64,000 nucleotides of DNA from Roseiarcus sp963807735 (GTDB lineage: Bacteria > Pseudomonadota > Alphaproteobacteria > Rhizobiales > Beijerinckiaceae), in contig CAWEDI010000006.1 of the NCBI GenBank assembly GCA_963807735.1, forward strand, positions 70,341-134,340, given 5' to 3'. Below are positions 1-8,656 of the stretch, piece by piece (the stretch's first letter is position 1; the number at the start of each line of letters is the position of its first letter). The translations under genes were made by a program, and so were the position numbers. The notes under the pieces were generated by a model. The model was given only the letters and a program-made list of their open reading frames with translations. It did not search any database and was not told the DNA's origin.

Positions 1-1
1 C

Positions 2-788
2 GAGAAAGGCCGGCTGGTGACGGGCTTCATCGACGCCCTCGCCACCGTGCTGTTCCGAGCCATGGGGCTGATCGTCCGCACCGCGCCGCTCGGCGTGCTC
101 GGCGCGATCGCCTTCACGGTCGGGCGCTACGGCGTCGGCTCGCTCGGCCAGCTCGTCACGCTGGTGGCGCTGTTCTATTTCGCGCGTCGCCTTGTTCGTC
201 ATCGTCGCGCTCGGCGTGGTCATGCGTCTGGCGGGCGTCAACATCTTCCGCTTTCTCGCCTATCTGCGCGAGGAATTGACGATCGTGCTGGCGACGGCGT
301 CGTCCGACGCCGTGCTGCCGCAGATCATGCGCAAGCTCGAATATATGGGCGTTCACAAGTCGGTCGTCGGCCTCGTGGTGCCGACCGGCTATTCGTTCAA
401 CCTCGACGCGTTCTCGATCTATCTGACGCTCGCGGTCGTGTTTCTCGCGCAGGCGACCAACACGCCGCTGTCGCTCGGCCAGATGCTGCTGATCCTGGTC
501 GTCTCGCTACTGACCTCGAAGGGCGCGCACGGCGTGCCGGGCTCGGCGATCGTCATCCTGGCGGCGACGCTGAAGGCGGTCCCCTCGATCCCGCCGGTCG
601 GGTTGGTGCTGATTCTGTCGATCGACTGGTTCGTCGGCATGGCGCGCGCGCTCGGCAACCTGATCGGCAACTGCGTCGCCACCGTCGTGGTGGCTGCGTG
701 GGAGGGCGATCTCGACCGCGAGCGGGTAACCGCGACGCTGGCCGATCCGGCTTCGGCCGCGGAGGCGGCGGTGACGGCGGCGGCATGA
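2..788 (+). CDS. dicarboxylate/amino acid:cation symporter, 3' part, frameshifted
   Basis: This is the C-terminal part of a DctA/GltP-type symporter, an inner-membrane carrier that takes up C4-dicarboxylates or acidic amino acids with protons or sodium. The gene enters from the left edge. Family features are the segment LIVRTAPLGVLGAIAFTVGR, then IVLATASSDAVLP (the serine-rich re-entrant loop), then VPTGYSFNLD and AQATNTPL in the substrate and cation site. The two halves lie in different frames: the first frame reads to about 184, the second from about 186. Removing one base near 185 restores FAVALFVIVALG. The break is either a real mutation or a sequence error. The family assignment is firm; the substrate is inferred. 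Confidence 0.85.
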
Positions 789-848
789 GGGCGGCTGCGT
801 TGGGAGTGCTTCAATAAAGCGCTGTTCGCTCGCTTTGTGCCAGGCCCC

Positions 849-956
849 GTCATGGCGAGCGCAGCGAAGCCATCCAGATGTTCCGAGATCGACGGTAATC
901 CGGATAGGTCAGCCTCGGCGGCGCCGCTGGGTCGCTTCGCTTCGCTCGCGATGACG
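849..956. repeat. intergenic palindromic repeat
   Basis: The left arm reads cgtcatggcgagcgcagcg and the right arm ends in cgcttcgctcgcgatgacg, so the ends are imperfect inverted repeats around a roughly 70-base centre. Repeats with this 'tcatggcgagcg / cgctcgcgatgac' pattern are scattered between genes in many Hyphomicrobiales. It is non-coding. Copy number in this genome cannot be seen here. Confidence 0.55.
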
Positions 957-1047
957 CCGGTTGAGCTTGATCGGAATCGGCTGAAGCATCTGCGTTCGCT
1001 CCCCAGGGACTTGCGAGAATGCAACTGAACGGGATTAGGCGTAAGCA

Positions 1048-1200
1048 GCCGACCACCTGAAGGCATAACTGAACCGGGCGGAAGTCACCTATGAGCAATT
1101 GGCGGAAGCCCACAAGCGCACGGATTTGAGGAAACTAAGGTCAGCATTGCGAACAAGTTGGCAAGGGCGACGTTGAGCGCCAACTTTGTCCTCGCGAGTT
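1048..1200 (+). pseudogene. DUF6471-like remnant
   Basis: Conceptual translation gives ADHLKA, a stop codon at 1066, then LNRAEVTYEQLAEAHKRTD. A change of frame near 1125 is followed by EETKVSIANKLARATLSANF. Together these match the DUF6471 pattern as I recall it: a leucine-rich start, VTYxxLAE, then EETxxxIxNKLxRxxxSAxF. DUF6471 proteins are small helix-turn-helix-like proteins of unknown role. The internal stop, the frameshift and the missing start show decay. The family match comes from memory of the consensus and was not searched. Confidence 0.45.
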
Positions 1201-1207
1201 TTAGCGG

Positions 1208-2008
1208 CTATTTCCGAATACAGCCGTCCTTATCAAAGCACTGTACCTGCTTAATCCACCTATTTCTATTATAGGCCTCGTAACTACCTTCCACATTTAC
1301 GATTTTCGGCAACGTTTTATTCGATACTAAACTCTTCGGCCATTGCCTGTCTATGATCGGGTTGAGATGAACTATCGCAATTTCAATTCTGATTTCGCTC
1401 TTGGGAATTAATTTTTCGCATGTGATCCGATATGCGGGCGCAAATGAGGGCTGCCCCGTCATTGGTGACATCGGTAGAACAACCTTTTTCTTTTTGACCT
1501 CTCCTTCAACACGAAATTCTATATCCTTGTCAGGCTTAGATACACATGAGGAATATTTATATTCTGTAACGGCTTTAGCTATCTCCAGATCCGTCGAGAT
1601 TGTTAGATCAATGTTTGAATACGGGTAGTTCGTATCATTTTTTACCCGAACGATAGCCTCAGAATACCAATCATCCCAAATTATGTCATGGTTTAATTCA
1701 CCTTGAATATAGGGATTAACATTTGCCTCTATATAGATAGGAAGTGGAGCCGCCCTAAATACAAGCCAACCTACTATAAGTATTGTGATTGAAGTGAGCA
1801 TATTGCCAGAAACTCGTCGTAACATACCATACGATTTTGATATTATATACCAATCCCACGCAAACCAGATTGAGGCGAAAACGGCGACGGCCACGCCATA
1901 CCAGAAAACACTTGGGCCGCCGAACATCATCGTCAGCCCCAGCCCATAAAACAGGGCTGGTAAGCCGATTTTAATTCCCCATTCTCGGAGAGAGTTCCCG
2001 TCGTCCAT
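1208..2008 (-). CDS. hypothetical membrane protein, AT-rich
   Basis: I do not recognise this 266-residue protein. The ATG at 2008 is preferred because a GAGAAAGG element lies about nine bases upstream; a TTG at 2044 is an alternative. Residues about 12-60 hold two hydrophobic segments (ALFYGLGLTMMFGG and VFWYGVAVAVFASIWFAW). A third lies near 75-95 (ITILIVGWLVFRAAPL), followed by a polar domain of about 170 residues with cysteines, including a C-terminal VQCFDKDGC pair. This suggests an inner-membrane anchor with an outer beta-type domain. Its base composition is much more AT-rich than the flanking genes, which points to horizontal gain. It is divergent from the similar-composition gene at 2249. 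Confidence 0.6.
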   Translation of the reverse strand: MDDGNSLREWGIKIGLPALFYGLGLTMMFGGPSVFWYGVAVAVFASIWFAWDWYIISKSYGMLRRVSGNMLTSITILIVGWLVFRAAPLPIYIEANVNPYIQGELNHDIIWDDWYSEAIVRVKNDTNYPYSNIDLTISTDLEIAKAVTEYKYSSCVSKPDKDIEFRVEGEVKKKKVVLPMSPMTGQPSFAPAYRITCEKLIPKSEIRIEIAIVHLNPIIDRQWPKSLVSNKTLPKIVNVEGSYEAYNRNRWIKQVQCFDKDGCIRK

Positions 2009-2248
2009 GCAATAATACCTTTCTCCGGATGCGAATTTGCGCAACCGGACTCCGGCTCAAAAGCATAGGAAAACACGCGACGCGCCGTCGCGGTCACTTA
2101 CCATATCTCCCTGGGTCAGAGAGTGGGAGATGACCGTTGCCAACAACCTTTCGCATGACGTGTTGAGTGTGCATTTTTTCTTGCAAGTTTGGCTATCATC
2201 GGGAAGACTAGCGTCACGGTGCAGAAAATTCAACGAAAGGGACGAAGC

Positions 2249-3067
2249 GTGAGATACGTCGTGATCCCCTTTCTCATCGTTATATCTATATTTGTCGCTG
2301 CTACTTACTTGATTGGATCACTTCCGGTTCGGCCACCAAGCATACCAGAAACTAAACACGCCGAAGGCGAGTATCCCGATAGGAAGGACGTATCCGCGCT
2401 GAATATCCTCCGAAGAGGGCTCGGCCGTGAGGCCCAGTTTCTCAGTGACGAACACGACGAAGTTATCGCTGTCGGAACCATCTTCATTGCCCTATATACA
2501 ATAGTTCTTGGCGTCGCCACTCAATCTATGGTGAGAGAAAGCCGAGAGGCAAGTAAAAGACAACTTAGAGCGTACGTCGGCATCGATAAAATCGAACTCG
2601 TTATCCCAAACGTTAGAAATAAATCGCACGTAATTCCTGACCCACTCCCAACGGGATATGCGTACGCTGACTACGCTCTCTTCAATCTCAAGAACTTTGG
2701 CCAGACTCCGGCCATAAAAACAAAAGTTGTCGTAAACTGGCAACCGACTATTTTCGGCTTCAGGTTGAAAGAAAACGAATTTGCTTTTGGGGACCTCGGA
2801 GACGAAGGAGAGTCGGCTTACGTCGTCGACCCCGGCGCCACCCAGTATGCTCTCATAAGTTTCGTTAAAACTGAATATCTAGCAAATATCAGAGATGCTA
2901 TGGATAAAAAACTTTCTCTTCATTTTTATGGACGTGTTGATTATACAGATATATTCGGAGATAGGTGGAGTAGAGAGTTTTGTCTCATGTATGAGCCGTG
3001 GCTCATCGACGGGCGACGCTTCAATCCCTACGGACCCCGGAATCGAGAGACAAAGCAAGACAAATAG
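2249..3067 (+). CDS. hypothetical protein with two N-terminal membrane segments, AT-rich
   Basis: The function is unknown. The GTG at 2249 is chosen because AAAGGGA lies about six bases upstream; a TTG at 2189 would add 20 residues. The start VRYVVIPFLIVISIFVAATYLIG is a first membrane segment. A charged linker follows, then a second segment (EVIAVGTIFIALYTIVLGVAT). After that comes the motif SREASKRQLRAYVGI, which recurs in small two-helix membrane proteins of unknown role in soil bacteria. The remaining roughly 160 residues look like a beta-rich domain on one side of the membrane. Composition is AT-rich like the divergent gene at 1208-2008, so both probably arrived together. Confidence 0.6.
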   Translation: MRYVVIPFLIVISIFVAATYLIGSLPVRPPSIPETKHAEGEYPDRKDVSALNILRRGLGREAQFLSDEHDEVIAVGTIFIALYTIVLGVATQSMVRESREASKRQLRAYVGIDKIELVIPNVRNKSHVIPDPLPTGYAYADYALFNLKNFGQTPAIKTKVVVNWQPTIFGFRLKENEFAFGDLGDEGESAYVVDPGATQYALISFVKTEYLANIRDAMDKKLSLHFYGRVDYTDIFGDRWSREFCLMYEPWLIDGRRFNPYGPRNRETKQDK

Positions 3068-3332
3068 CGCGCGCTGCGCCCGACACCGACGCCGACTCCG
3101 ATCATTCAACCCTCTCTAAATCTGGGGTCGGACGCGGCGCTCGGCTTGTGGCGGCTGCGCCATAATACCGCGCTTGTGGCACCGGCCGTTAGTGAGAATC
3201 GTGAACAAAAAAATAGTCAGAAACTGACGCCTAAGCGCCTGAAAAGCTTGCGACCTGGATTGACTGTGCAACTCTCTCGCGTATTTGCCGCCGGGAATGG
3301 TGAGCGCCTCCGGAACGTCCAGCCCGCCCGCC

Positions 3333-3911
3333 CTAAATCGCCTCCTCCGCCGGCGGCTCCTTGGCCTCGTGCTTGAGGATGACCGGCGTTTGCGCCAGCG
3401 CGAAAATCACCGTCAGCGGCAGGAAGCCGAACGACTTGAACGTCACCCAGGCCGCGGTCGTCTGCGTGCGCCACACCGCTTCGTTGACCACGGCGAGGAA
3501 CAGGAAGAAGAACGCCCAGCGCCAGGTCAAAATGCGCCAGCCCGCCGGGTCCAACTGCAACGCCCCGTCGAACATGATCTGCAGGATCGGCCGGCGGAAC
3601 GCCAGGCCGAAAAACAGCGCCGCCGAGAACAGGCAATAGAGCGCCGTCGGCTTGATCTTGATCAGCGTGTCGTTGTGAAAGATCAGCCCGAGCGAGCCGA
3701 AGATCACGACAATGACCGCCGTCACCACCGGCATCAGCGGCAACCGGCCGAGCTTGATATAGGAGACGGCCAGCGCGACGATCACGGCGACCATCATCGC
3801 CGCCGTCGCCGCGTAAATCTGGAACTTCCAGAACACCAGGAAGAACAGCGCCAGCGGCCCGAGCTCGAGCGCGAACTTGAGCTTCGGGTCCATCCGCGGT
3901 TTGGCCGTCAT
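3333..3911 (-). CDS. yciB: inner membrane-spanning protein YciB (septation protein A)
   Basis: YciB is a small inner-membrane protein linked to cell-envelope synthesis and septation. The 192-residue product is the usual family length and has about five hydrophobic segments. Typical features are the start KFALELGPLALFFLVFW, the middle motif GLIFHNDTLIKIKPT, and RPILQIMFDGALQLDPAGWR before the last helices, including NEAVWRTQTTAAWVTFK. The C-terminus is a short acidic tail. It lies 10 bases downstream of the NTP pyrophosphatase gene on the same strand and probably shares its transcript. Confidence 0.93.
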   Translation of the reverse strand: MTAKPRMDPKLKFALELGPLALFFLVFWKFQIYAATAAMMVAVIVALAVSYIKLGRLPLMPVVTAVIVVIFGSLGLIFHNDTLIKIKPTALYCLFSAALFFGLAFRRPILQIMFDGALQLDPAGWRILTWRWAFFFLFLAVVNEAVWRTQTTAAWVTFKSFGFLPLTVIFALAQTPVILKHEAKEPPAEEAI

Positions 3912-3921
3912 CGCGCTGCCC

Positions 3922-4554
3922 TCATAGACACGCGCGCGCCAGCGCCTGAAACGCCCGCGCCCGGTGCGAAAGCGCCAGCGAGCCGTCGGCGGGCAGTCCG
4001 TGCTTCTCCTGCGCCGTCATCTCGCCGAAGGTGCGCGCATGTCCGTCCGGGCGGAAGCAAGGATCGTAGCCGAAGCCGCGCGTCCCCCGCGGCGGAAACA
4101 CCAGCTCGCCGTCGACTCGGGCCTCGAACGTCTCGACATGGCCGTCCGGCCAGGCGATCGCCAGCGCGCTGACGAAATAAGCGCGCCACGGCTTGGCCGT
4201 CCCCCGCGCCGTGAGTTCGGCCTCGATCCGCGCCATCGCCGGACCGAAATCCTTGCCGCCGCCGCCGGCCCAGCGCGCGGAATAGATGCCCGGCGCGCCG
4301 TCGAGGCCCTCGACGCAAATTCCGGAATCGTCCGAGATCGCCGGCAGCCCGCTGCGCTCGGTCGCCGCGCGCGCCTTGATCAGCGCGTTGGCGACGAACG
4401 TGTCGCCGGTCTCCTCCGGCTCGGGCAGGCCGAGCTCGCCCGCGCTGACCAGCGCGACGCCTCTCGGCTCCAGCAGGTCGCGCAACTCGGCGAGCTTGCC
4501 CTTGTTGTGGGTGGCCGCGACGGCGCTCCCCGCAAGCTTGCGATGCGCCGTCAT
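3922..4554 (-). CDS. rdgB: RdgB/HAM1-type non-canonical purine NTP pyrophosphatase
   Basis: The enzyme hydrolyses dITP, ITP and XTP to monophosphates, keeping deaminated purines out of DNA and RNA. The 210-residue product starts at the ATG at 4554, which overlaps the stop of the upstream protease gene as ATGA. Near the start, ATHNKGKLAELRDLL is the nucleotide-binding signature. Around residues 70-95, SDDSGICVEGLDGAPGIYSA carries the catalytic aspartates. The motif RGFGYDPCFRPDG in the C-terminal third and the final ALSHRARAF also fit the family. In many alphaproteobacteria this gene sits near hemW and rph; here it follows an M48 protease. Confidence 0.92.
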   Translation of the reverse strand: MTAHRKLAGSAVAATHNKGKLAELRDLLEPRGVALVSAGELGLPEPEETGDTFVANALIKARAATERSGLPAISDDSGICVEGLDGAPGIYSARWAGGGGKDFGPAMARIEAELTARGTAKPWRAYFVSALAIAWPDGHVETFEARVDGELVFPPRGTRGFGYDPCFRPDGHARTFGEMTAQEKHGLPADGSLALSHRARAFQALARACL

Positions 4555-6023
4555 GGGCTGACAACCTTGTAGCGCTGGCCGACCGGCGTCGGGCTGTCGT
4601 GATCGAGCCCGTTCAGCACGAGGAACACCTCGTAAGGGTCCTCGACGCCGGCGACCCGCCGCGCCAGCGCGGCGGCGTCGTCGCCGGGCTCGGCGGTCAC
4701 GATATGGATGCGCGACTGTCGCGCCAGCGCGCTCTCCTCGCCGGTGATGCGGTGGAACGAGCGGATCGCCGCCATGAACCGCCCGTCGACCGCCGCGCTG
4801 AGCGTATGGGCGGCGAAGATCAGCCGGTAGATGCGTGAGCCGTTGCGAATCGCGGCGAGCCGGAACGTCCATTGATCGCCGTTGGCGATGGCGACGGCGG
4901 TCGGCAGATCGGTGTCCTTCAAGGTCTCGATCGAATTGGTCTGCACGCCCTCGATCCAGCCGGAGGCGAGCGCCTGTTCAAGCAACTCGACGCCTGTCGC
5001 GTCGATGCTGTCGAGCCGGAGCGCCTGCGTGCCCGCTTCGCCGACGCCGATCAGCGCCGACGTCTGGTTCTCCAGCGCAAACCCGTCCGGCGCGCGGAAC
5101 GCGAAACCGAGTTTTGGGTGAAGAAAGACGTTCTGCAGCGCCAGCCCTTGCGCGGGGTTGTCGCCGAACGCCAGCCCGTCGATCGCCGACAGGTAGGAGT
5201 CCCGCGCGGCGTCGCCGATGCCTTTGGCCCCGATCAACTTGGCTTGGGCGACCGCCGCGGCGATGCGATCGGGCGTCGAGGGATGCGTCGCCATCATGTC
5301 CGGCCTGTCGCTGGCGCCCGAGCCGCCAGCGTGCAGCGCGCTCCATCGGCCCAGCTTGTCGAGGAACCGCGAGGCGGCGTAGGGGTCGAAGCCGGCCTTG
5401 GCGACGGTACGAATGCCGATCTTGTCCGCCTCGAACTCCTGCTCGCGCGAGAACCGGGCGACCGTCAGCTTGGTCCGGGCGACATATTCCTCGCCCTGAT
5501 CGGGGCGCGCCAGCAATTGCGTCGACACGCGGCTGAACAGCTTGCCGCGGCGCTCCAGTTCGGCCCGCTGCGAAGCGTGACGGGCGGTGATGTGGGCGAT
5601 CTCATGCGCCATCACCGCCGCCACCTCGGCTCCGTCGCCGGCGAGCCCGAGCAGGCCGCGGGTGACGAAAATGTCGCCGGAGGGCAGCGCGAATGCGTTG
5701 ACCACAGGCGAATCGAGCAAGGTTACGCGGTAGGGTTCGGTCGGCGTCTCGCTTGCCTGGGCAAGCCGGGCGAGCAGGTTGTCGAGATAGGCCTTGACGG
5801 CGGGAGCGGAATATTCGCCGCCGAACGCCACCATCAATCGCCGCTTCTCGGGATCGACGGGCGGCTTCGGCGCCGCCGCCACAGGGACGGGCTTCGGCGC
5901 CGGCAGGATCTCCGGCTCGACGGTCGCGCATCCCGCGAGCACAAGCGCGAGACCGGCGCACGCCCACACGCGCGCGCGCCGCGCGCGCCGCGGCGCGACA
6001 GGTATTGGCGACAGCCCTCTCAT
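4551..6023 (-). CDS. M48-family zinc metalloprotease, lipoprotein
   Basis: The product is a predicted periplasmic, lipid-anchored zinc protease of the BepA/LoiP kind, likely acting in envelope quality control. After a basic N-terminus, LALVLAGC (residues about 25-32) is a lipobox. The HExxH zinc motif is HEIAH at residues 140-144, and the third ligand is in the downstream EFEADKIG. The flanking PSGDIFVTRGLL and the H-P-S-T-P-D motif after the zinc site are typical. The last 55 residues, HIVTAEPGDDAAALARRV onward, resemble a LysM-like module. Length is 490 residues. The start overlaps the stop of the nuclease-like gene upstream as ATGA, so translation is likely coupled. Confidence 0.88.
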   Translation of the reverse strand: MRGLSPIPVAPRRARRARVWACAGLALVLAGCATVEPEILPAPKPVPVAAAPKPPVDPEKRRLMVAFGGEYSAPAVKAYLDNLLARLAQASETPTEPYRVTLLDSPVVNAFALPSGDIFVTRGLLGLAGDGAEVAAVMAHEIAHITARHASQRAELERRGKLFSRVSTQLLARPDQGEEYVARTKLTVARFSREQEFEADKIGIRTVAKAGFDPYAASRFLDKLGRWSALHAGGSGASDRPDMMATHPSTPDRIAAAVAQAKLIGAKGIGDAARDSYLSAIDGLAFGDNPAQGLALQNVFLHPKLGFAFRAPDGFALENQTSALIGVGEAGTQALRLDSIDATGVELLEQALASGWIEGVQTNSIETLKDTDLPTAVAIANGDQWTFRLAAIRNGSRIYRLIFAAHTLSAAVDGRFMAAIRSFHRITGEESALARQSRIHIVTAEPGDDAAALARRVAGVEDPYEVFLVLNGLDHDSPTPVGQRYKVVSP

Positions 6024-6769
6024 CCGCCCCGACTCGTCTCCTTCACGCTCTCTTCAGGCTCGATCATCGAGGGATCGGCGATTTCGATCCGAGGGCCAAA
6101 ACGAACGTCCAGCACGCCGCGCACAATCACTTTTCGGCCGACCAGCGTCTTCAAATCGACGCCGGCGCGCCGAAACGCCGGCGCCGATTTGCGCGCGACC
6201 AAGAAGGAGAACCCGCCGCGCGACGCAAAATCAAGATAAACTTTCGCGCGGCCCTCGCCAACCCTTCGCACAATTCCGGAAACGACGACGAAGCGCCCAT
6301 CGGCCGCGCGCAGCGCCGCCGTGTCGACCGCCGCAAGAATGGCGCCGGCCTCGCCCCAAATCCCCTCCCCCGCCGCGCGCGCGGCGGCCTCCTTGTCCAG
6401 CCGCTCCGCTTCGCACGCGCGCGTTTCCGGCTCGGCCCTGACCTCGGCGAGACCGCCGACGAGCAGCGCGCTCGACACCGATTCGCCGTCGGGATCGACG
6501 AGATCGACGAGGCGGCGTCCCCAGCGATCCGGCGCGCCCGCCAGCGGGGCCACGCCGACGCGCTTGCCGGTCAGCGCCCTGAGCCAGCCTTCCGCGCTTG
6601 GCGCGAGCTTGAGGCCGCCAAATCGCGCCCGCTCGCCGCCCTCGAAGACGATTTCTCCACCCGGCGCGACCGATTGGACGAGCGCCGATTCGACGACCGG
6701 GCCACACGATTGGGCCGGCGTCACAGCGAGTGCGAGGAGGCAGAGGAGGTGCGCGCGCCGGAAAATCAT
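6020..6769 (-). CDS. thermonuclease (SNase)-like exported protein
   Basis: The protein resembles the staphylococcal-nuclease-like family found in alphaproteobacteria. The ATG at 6769 gives a signal peptide (MIFRRAHLLCLLALAVTPAQ) followed by a cysteine. The open frame extends further upstream through the tRNA gene, so that longer version is rejected. After the signal, an OB-fold-like region includes RARFGGLKLAP, DRWGRRLVDLV, SVSSALLVGGLAEV and a C-terminal GIWGEAG, in the order seen in SNase proteins. A second beta-rich module follows (RFVVVSGIVRRVGE to VRGVLDVRFGPRIEIADP). The catalytic arginines are not clearly conserved, so nuclease activity is doubtful. Confidence 0.72.
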   Translation of the reverse strand: MIFRRAHLLCLLALAVTPAQSCGPVVESALVQSVAPGGEIVFEGGERARFGGLKLAPSAEGWLRALTGKRVGVAPLAGAPDRWGRRLVDLVDPDGESVSSALLVGGLAEVRAEPETRACEAERLDKEAAARAAGEGIWGEAGAILAAVDTAALRAADGRFVVVSGIVRRVGEGRAKVYLDFASRGGFSFLVARKSAPAFRRAGVDLKTLVGRKVIVRGVLDVRFGPRIEIADPSMIEPEESVKETSRGG

Positions 6770-6826
6770 GATAGCGTGGAGGCTCGGAAGCGCGACGTTA
6801 TAGCGCGTCGCGCGGCCGTTGTGTGA

Positions 6827-6903
6827 GTCCCGGTAGCTCAGCAGGATAGAGCACAGGTTTCCTAAACCTGGGGTCAGGGGTTCGATTCCCTTCCGGGACG
6901 CCA
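6827..6903 (+). tRNA. tRNA-Arg (anticodon CCU)
   Basis: A full cloverleaf can be drawn. The acceptor stem is GTCCCGG pairing with CCGGGAC. The anticodon stem CAGGT/ACCTG encloses the loop TTCCTAA, with anticodon CCT at 6861-6863. The T arm contains GGTTCGATTCC. The CCA end is encoded at 6901-6903. This tRNA reads AGG codons. It lies just upstream of the minus-strand nuclease-like gene and on the opposite strand. Confidence 0.95.
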
Positions 6904-7165
6904 ATTTTTCGAATCGGATTTTCTAGAGATACGCTCCATCTGGCGCACCCGTGGCGTCAATTTGGCGGACGGCAATGGTCCAGTTTCGCCGCCTCGTCGT
7001 GGCCCAATATGCTCGTGACCTTGATCACATGAACCCCTGACGGCTTCCGATCGGGGCATCCCTGACCTCTCAAGGGCCAAACGCTACCGATTGTTTTTTA
7101 TGGGGCGGCTATTCCGCTCCCCGCGGACGGGTTACAGTATTGGCGTCTTAACCGTCCGAACCGCC

Positions 7166-8650
7166 ATGCCTGTGCTACTCGCCCTCGATCAGGGCACGAC
7201 CTCCACCCGCGCCATCGTGTTCCGCGAGGATTTGTCGGTCGCGGCAATCGCGCAGCAGGAGTTCGGGCAAAGCTATCCCGCGCCCGGATGGGTCGAGCAC
7301 GATCCCGAAGCGATCTGGCGAAGCTCGGTGGAGACGCTGCGCGAGGCGCTGACGCGCTCAGGCGCCAAAGCTTCCGAGGTCGCTGCAATCGGCATCGCCA
7401 ATCAGCGGGAAACCACGGTGGTCTGGGAGCGCGCCACCGGACGCGTGATCGCCCCGGCGATCGTCTGGCAGGATCGGCGCACCGCGGAAACGTGCGCGCG
7501 CCTGCGCGGCGACGGCGCGGAGCGCGCCGTCGCCGCCAAGACCGGCCTCGTCATCGACCCCTATTTCTCAGCGACCAAAATCGCCTGGATTCTCGACAAC
7601 GTGCCGGGCGCGCGCGCGCGGGCGGAGGCGGGAGGTCTGGCCTTTGGCACCATCGACAGCTTCCTCATCTGGCGGATGACCGACGGCGTCGTTCACGCGA
7701 CCGACGCCACCAACGCGTCGCGCACGCTGCTGTTCGACATTCATCGCGGCGTCTGGGACGAAGAGCTCTGCCGGCTCATGCGCGTGCCGATGTCAATGCT
7801 GCCAAAAGTGCGCGATAGCGCCAGCGAGTTTGGCGAGACGACCTCCGACCTGCTCGGCGCGCCGATCGCCATCCGCGGCGTCGCCGGCGACCAGCAGGCG
7901 GCGACGGTCGGCCAGGCCTGCTTTGCGCCGGGGATGATGAAATCGACCTACGGCACCGGCTGTTTCGCGCTACTCAATATCGGCGAGACGCCGGTCGCCT
8001 CCCAGCATCGCCTGCTGACGACGATCGCCTATCAGCTCGGCGGCCGGCGCTGCTATGCGCTCGAGGGCGCCATCTTCGTCGCCGGCGCGGCGGTGCAATG
8101 GCTGCGCGACGGCCTCGGGATCATCGCCTCGGCCCCAGAGACCGGGGCGCTCGCCGCCGACGCCGATCCGGCGCAGGACGTCTATTTTGTGCCCGCCTTC
8201 GTCGGCTTCGGCGCGCCGCATTGGGACGCCGAAGCGCGCGGCGCGATCTTCGGCCTCACCCGCGGCACGACGCGCAAGGAGTTCGCGCGCGCCGCGCTGG
8301 AGAGCGTCGGCTATCAGACCCGCGATCTCATCGACGCGATGAAGGCGGATTGGCCGGGCGCCGGCGACACCGTGCTGCGCGTCGACGGCGGCATGGCGGC
8401 CTCGGACTGGACGATGCAGTTCCTCGCCGACATTCTCGACGCGCCCGTGGATCGGCCGAAGGTGATGGAGACGACAGCGCTCGGCGCCGCCTATCTCGCC
8501 GGCCTCGCGGCCGGCTTACTCGCGCCGCCGGCGGATTTCGCCAAACATTGGGCGCTTGACCGCCGCTTCACGCCGCGCCTCGACGCTTCAACGCGCGAGC
8601 GAAAGCAGAGCGGCTGGCGCCGCGCCGTCGCGCGCACCTTGTCCCGGTGA
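7166..8650 (+). CDS. glpK: glycerol kinase
   Basis: GlpK phosphorylates glycerol with ATP to sn-glycerol 3-phosphate in the cytoplasm. The ATG at 7166 is chosen because the family begins at LLALDQGTTSTRAIVF, the phosphate-1 motif of FGGY kinases. Other diagnostic parts are PAPGWVEHDPEAIW, IGIANQRETTVVWERATG, PAIVWQDRRTAETC, DATNASRTLLFDI and, in the C-terminal lobe, STYGTGCF and VDGGMAASDW. The 494-residue length is normal. No glpF or glpD is adjacent. It converges on a DUF4864 gene six bases away. Confidence 0.95.
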   Translation: MPVLLALDQGTTSTRAIVFREDLSVAAIAQQEFGQSYPAPGWVEHDPEAIWRSSVETLREALTRSGAKASEVAAIGIANQRETTVVWERATGRVIAPAIVWQDRRTAETCARLRGDGAERAVAAKTGLVIDPYFSATKIAWILDNVPGARARAEAGGLAFGTIDSFLIWRMTDGVVHATDATNASRTLLFDIHRGVWDEELCRLMRVPMSMLPKVRDSASEFGETTSDLLGAPIAIRGVAGDQQAATVGQACFAPGMMKSTYGTGCFALLNIGETPVASQHRLLTTIAYQLGGRRCYALEGAIFVAGAAVQWLRDGLGIIASAPETGALAADADPAQDVYFVPAFVGFGAPHWDAEARGAIFGLTRGTTRKEFARAALESVGYQTRDLIDAMKADWPGAGDTVLRVDGGMAASDWTMQFLADILDAPVDRPKVMETTALGAAYLAGLAAGLLAPPADFAKHWALDRRFTPRLDASTRERKQSGWRRAVARTLSR

Positions 8651-8656
8651 CCGCCG

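Larger units (their letters stand above)
789..1207. other. intergenic region with palindromic repeat and gene remnant
   Basis: No intact gene is seen in these 419 bases. The stretch holds an alphaproteobacterial-type palindromic repeat (849-956) and a decayed DUF6471-like coding remnant (about 1048-1200), both listed separately. Confidence 0.6.

Noticed and set aside
3146..3376. Small plus-strand frame before yciB
   Set aside because: It overlaps the end of yciB, has no ribosome-binding site and shows no conserved pattern.
4835..6239. Long plus-strand frames opposite the protease and nuclease-like genes
   Set aside because: They are Arg-rich mirror frames of the minus-strand genes, common in high-GC DNA, and contain no family motifs.
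6874..7080. Minus-strand frame reaching into the tRNA-Arg gene, possible integrase remnant next to a tRNA
   Set aside because: A faint ILGHDEAAK-type string is seen in another frame, but no catalytic residues, no attachment-site repeat and no ribosome-binding site.
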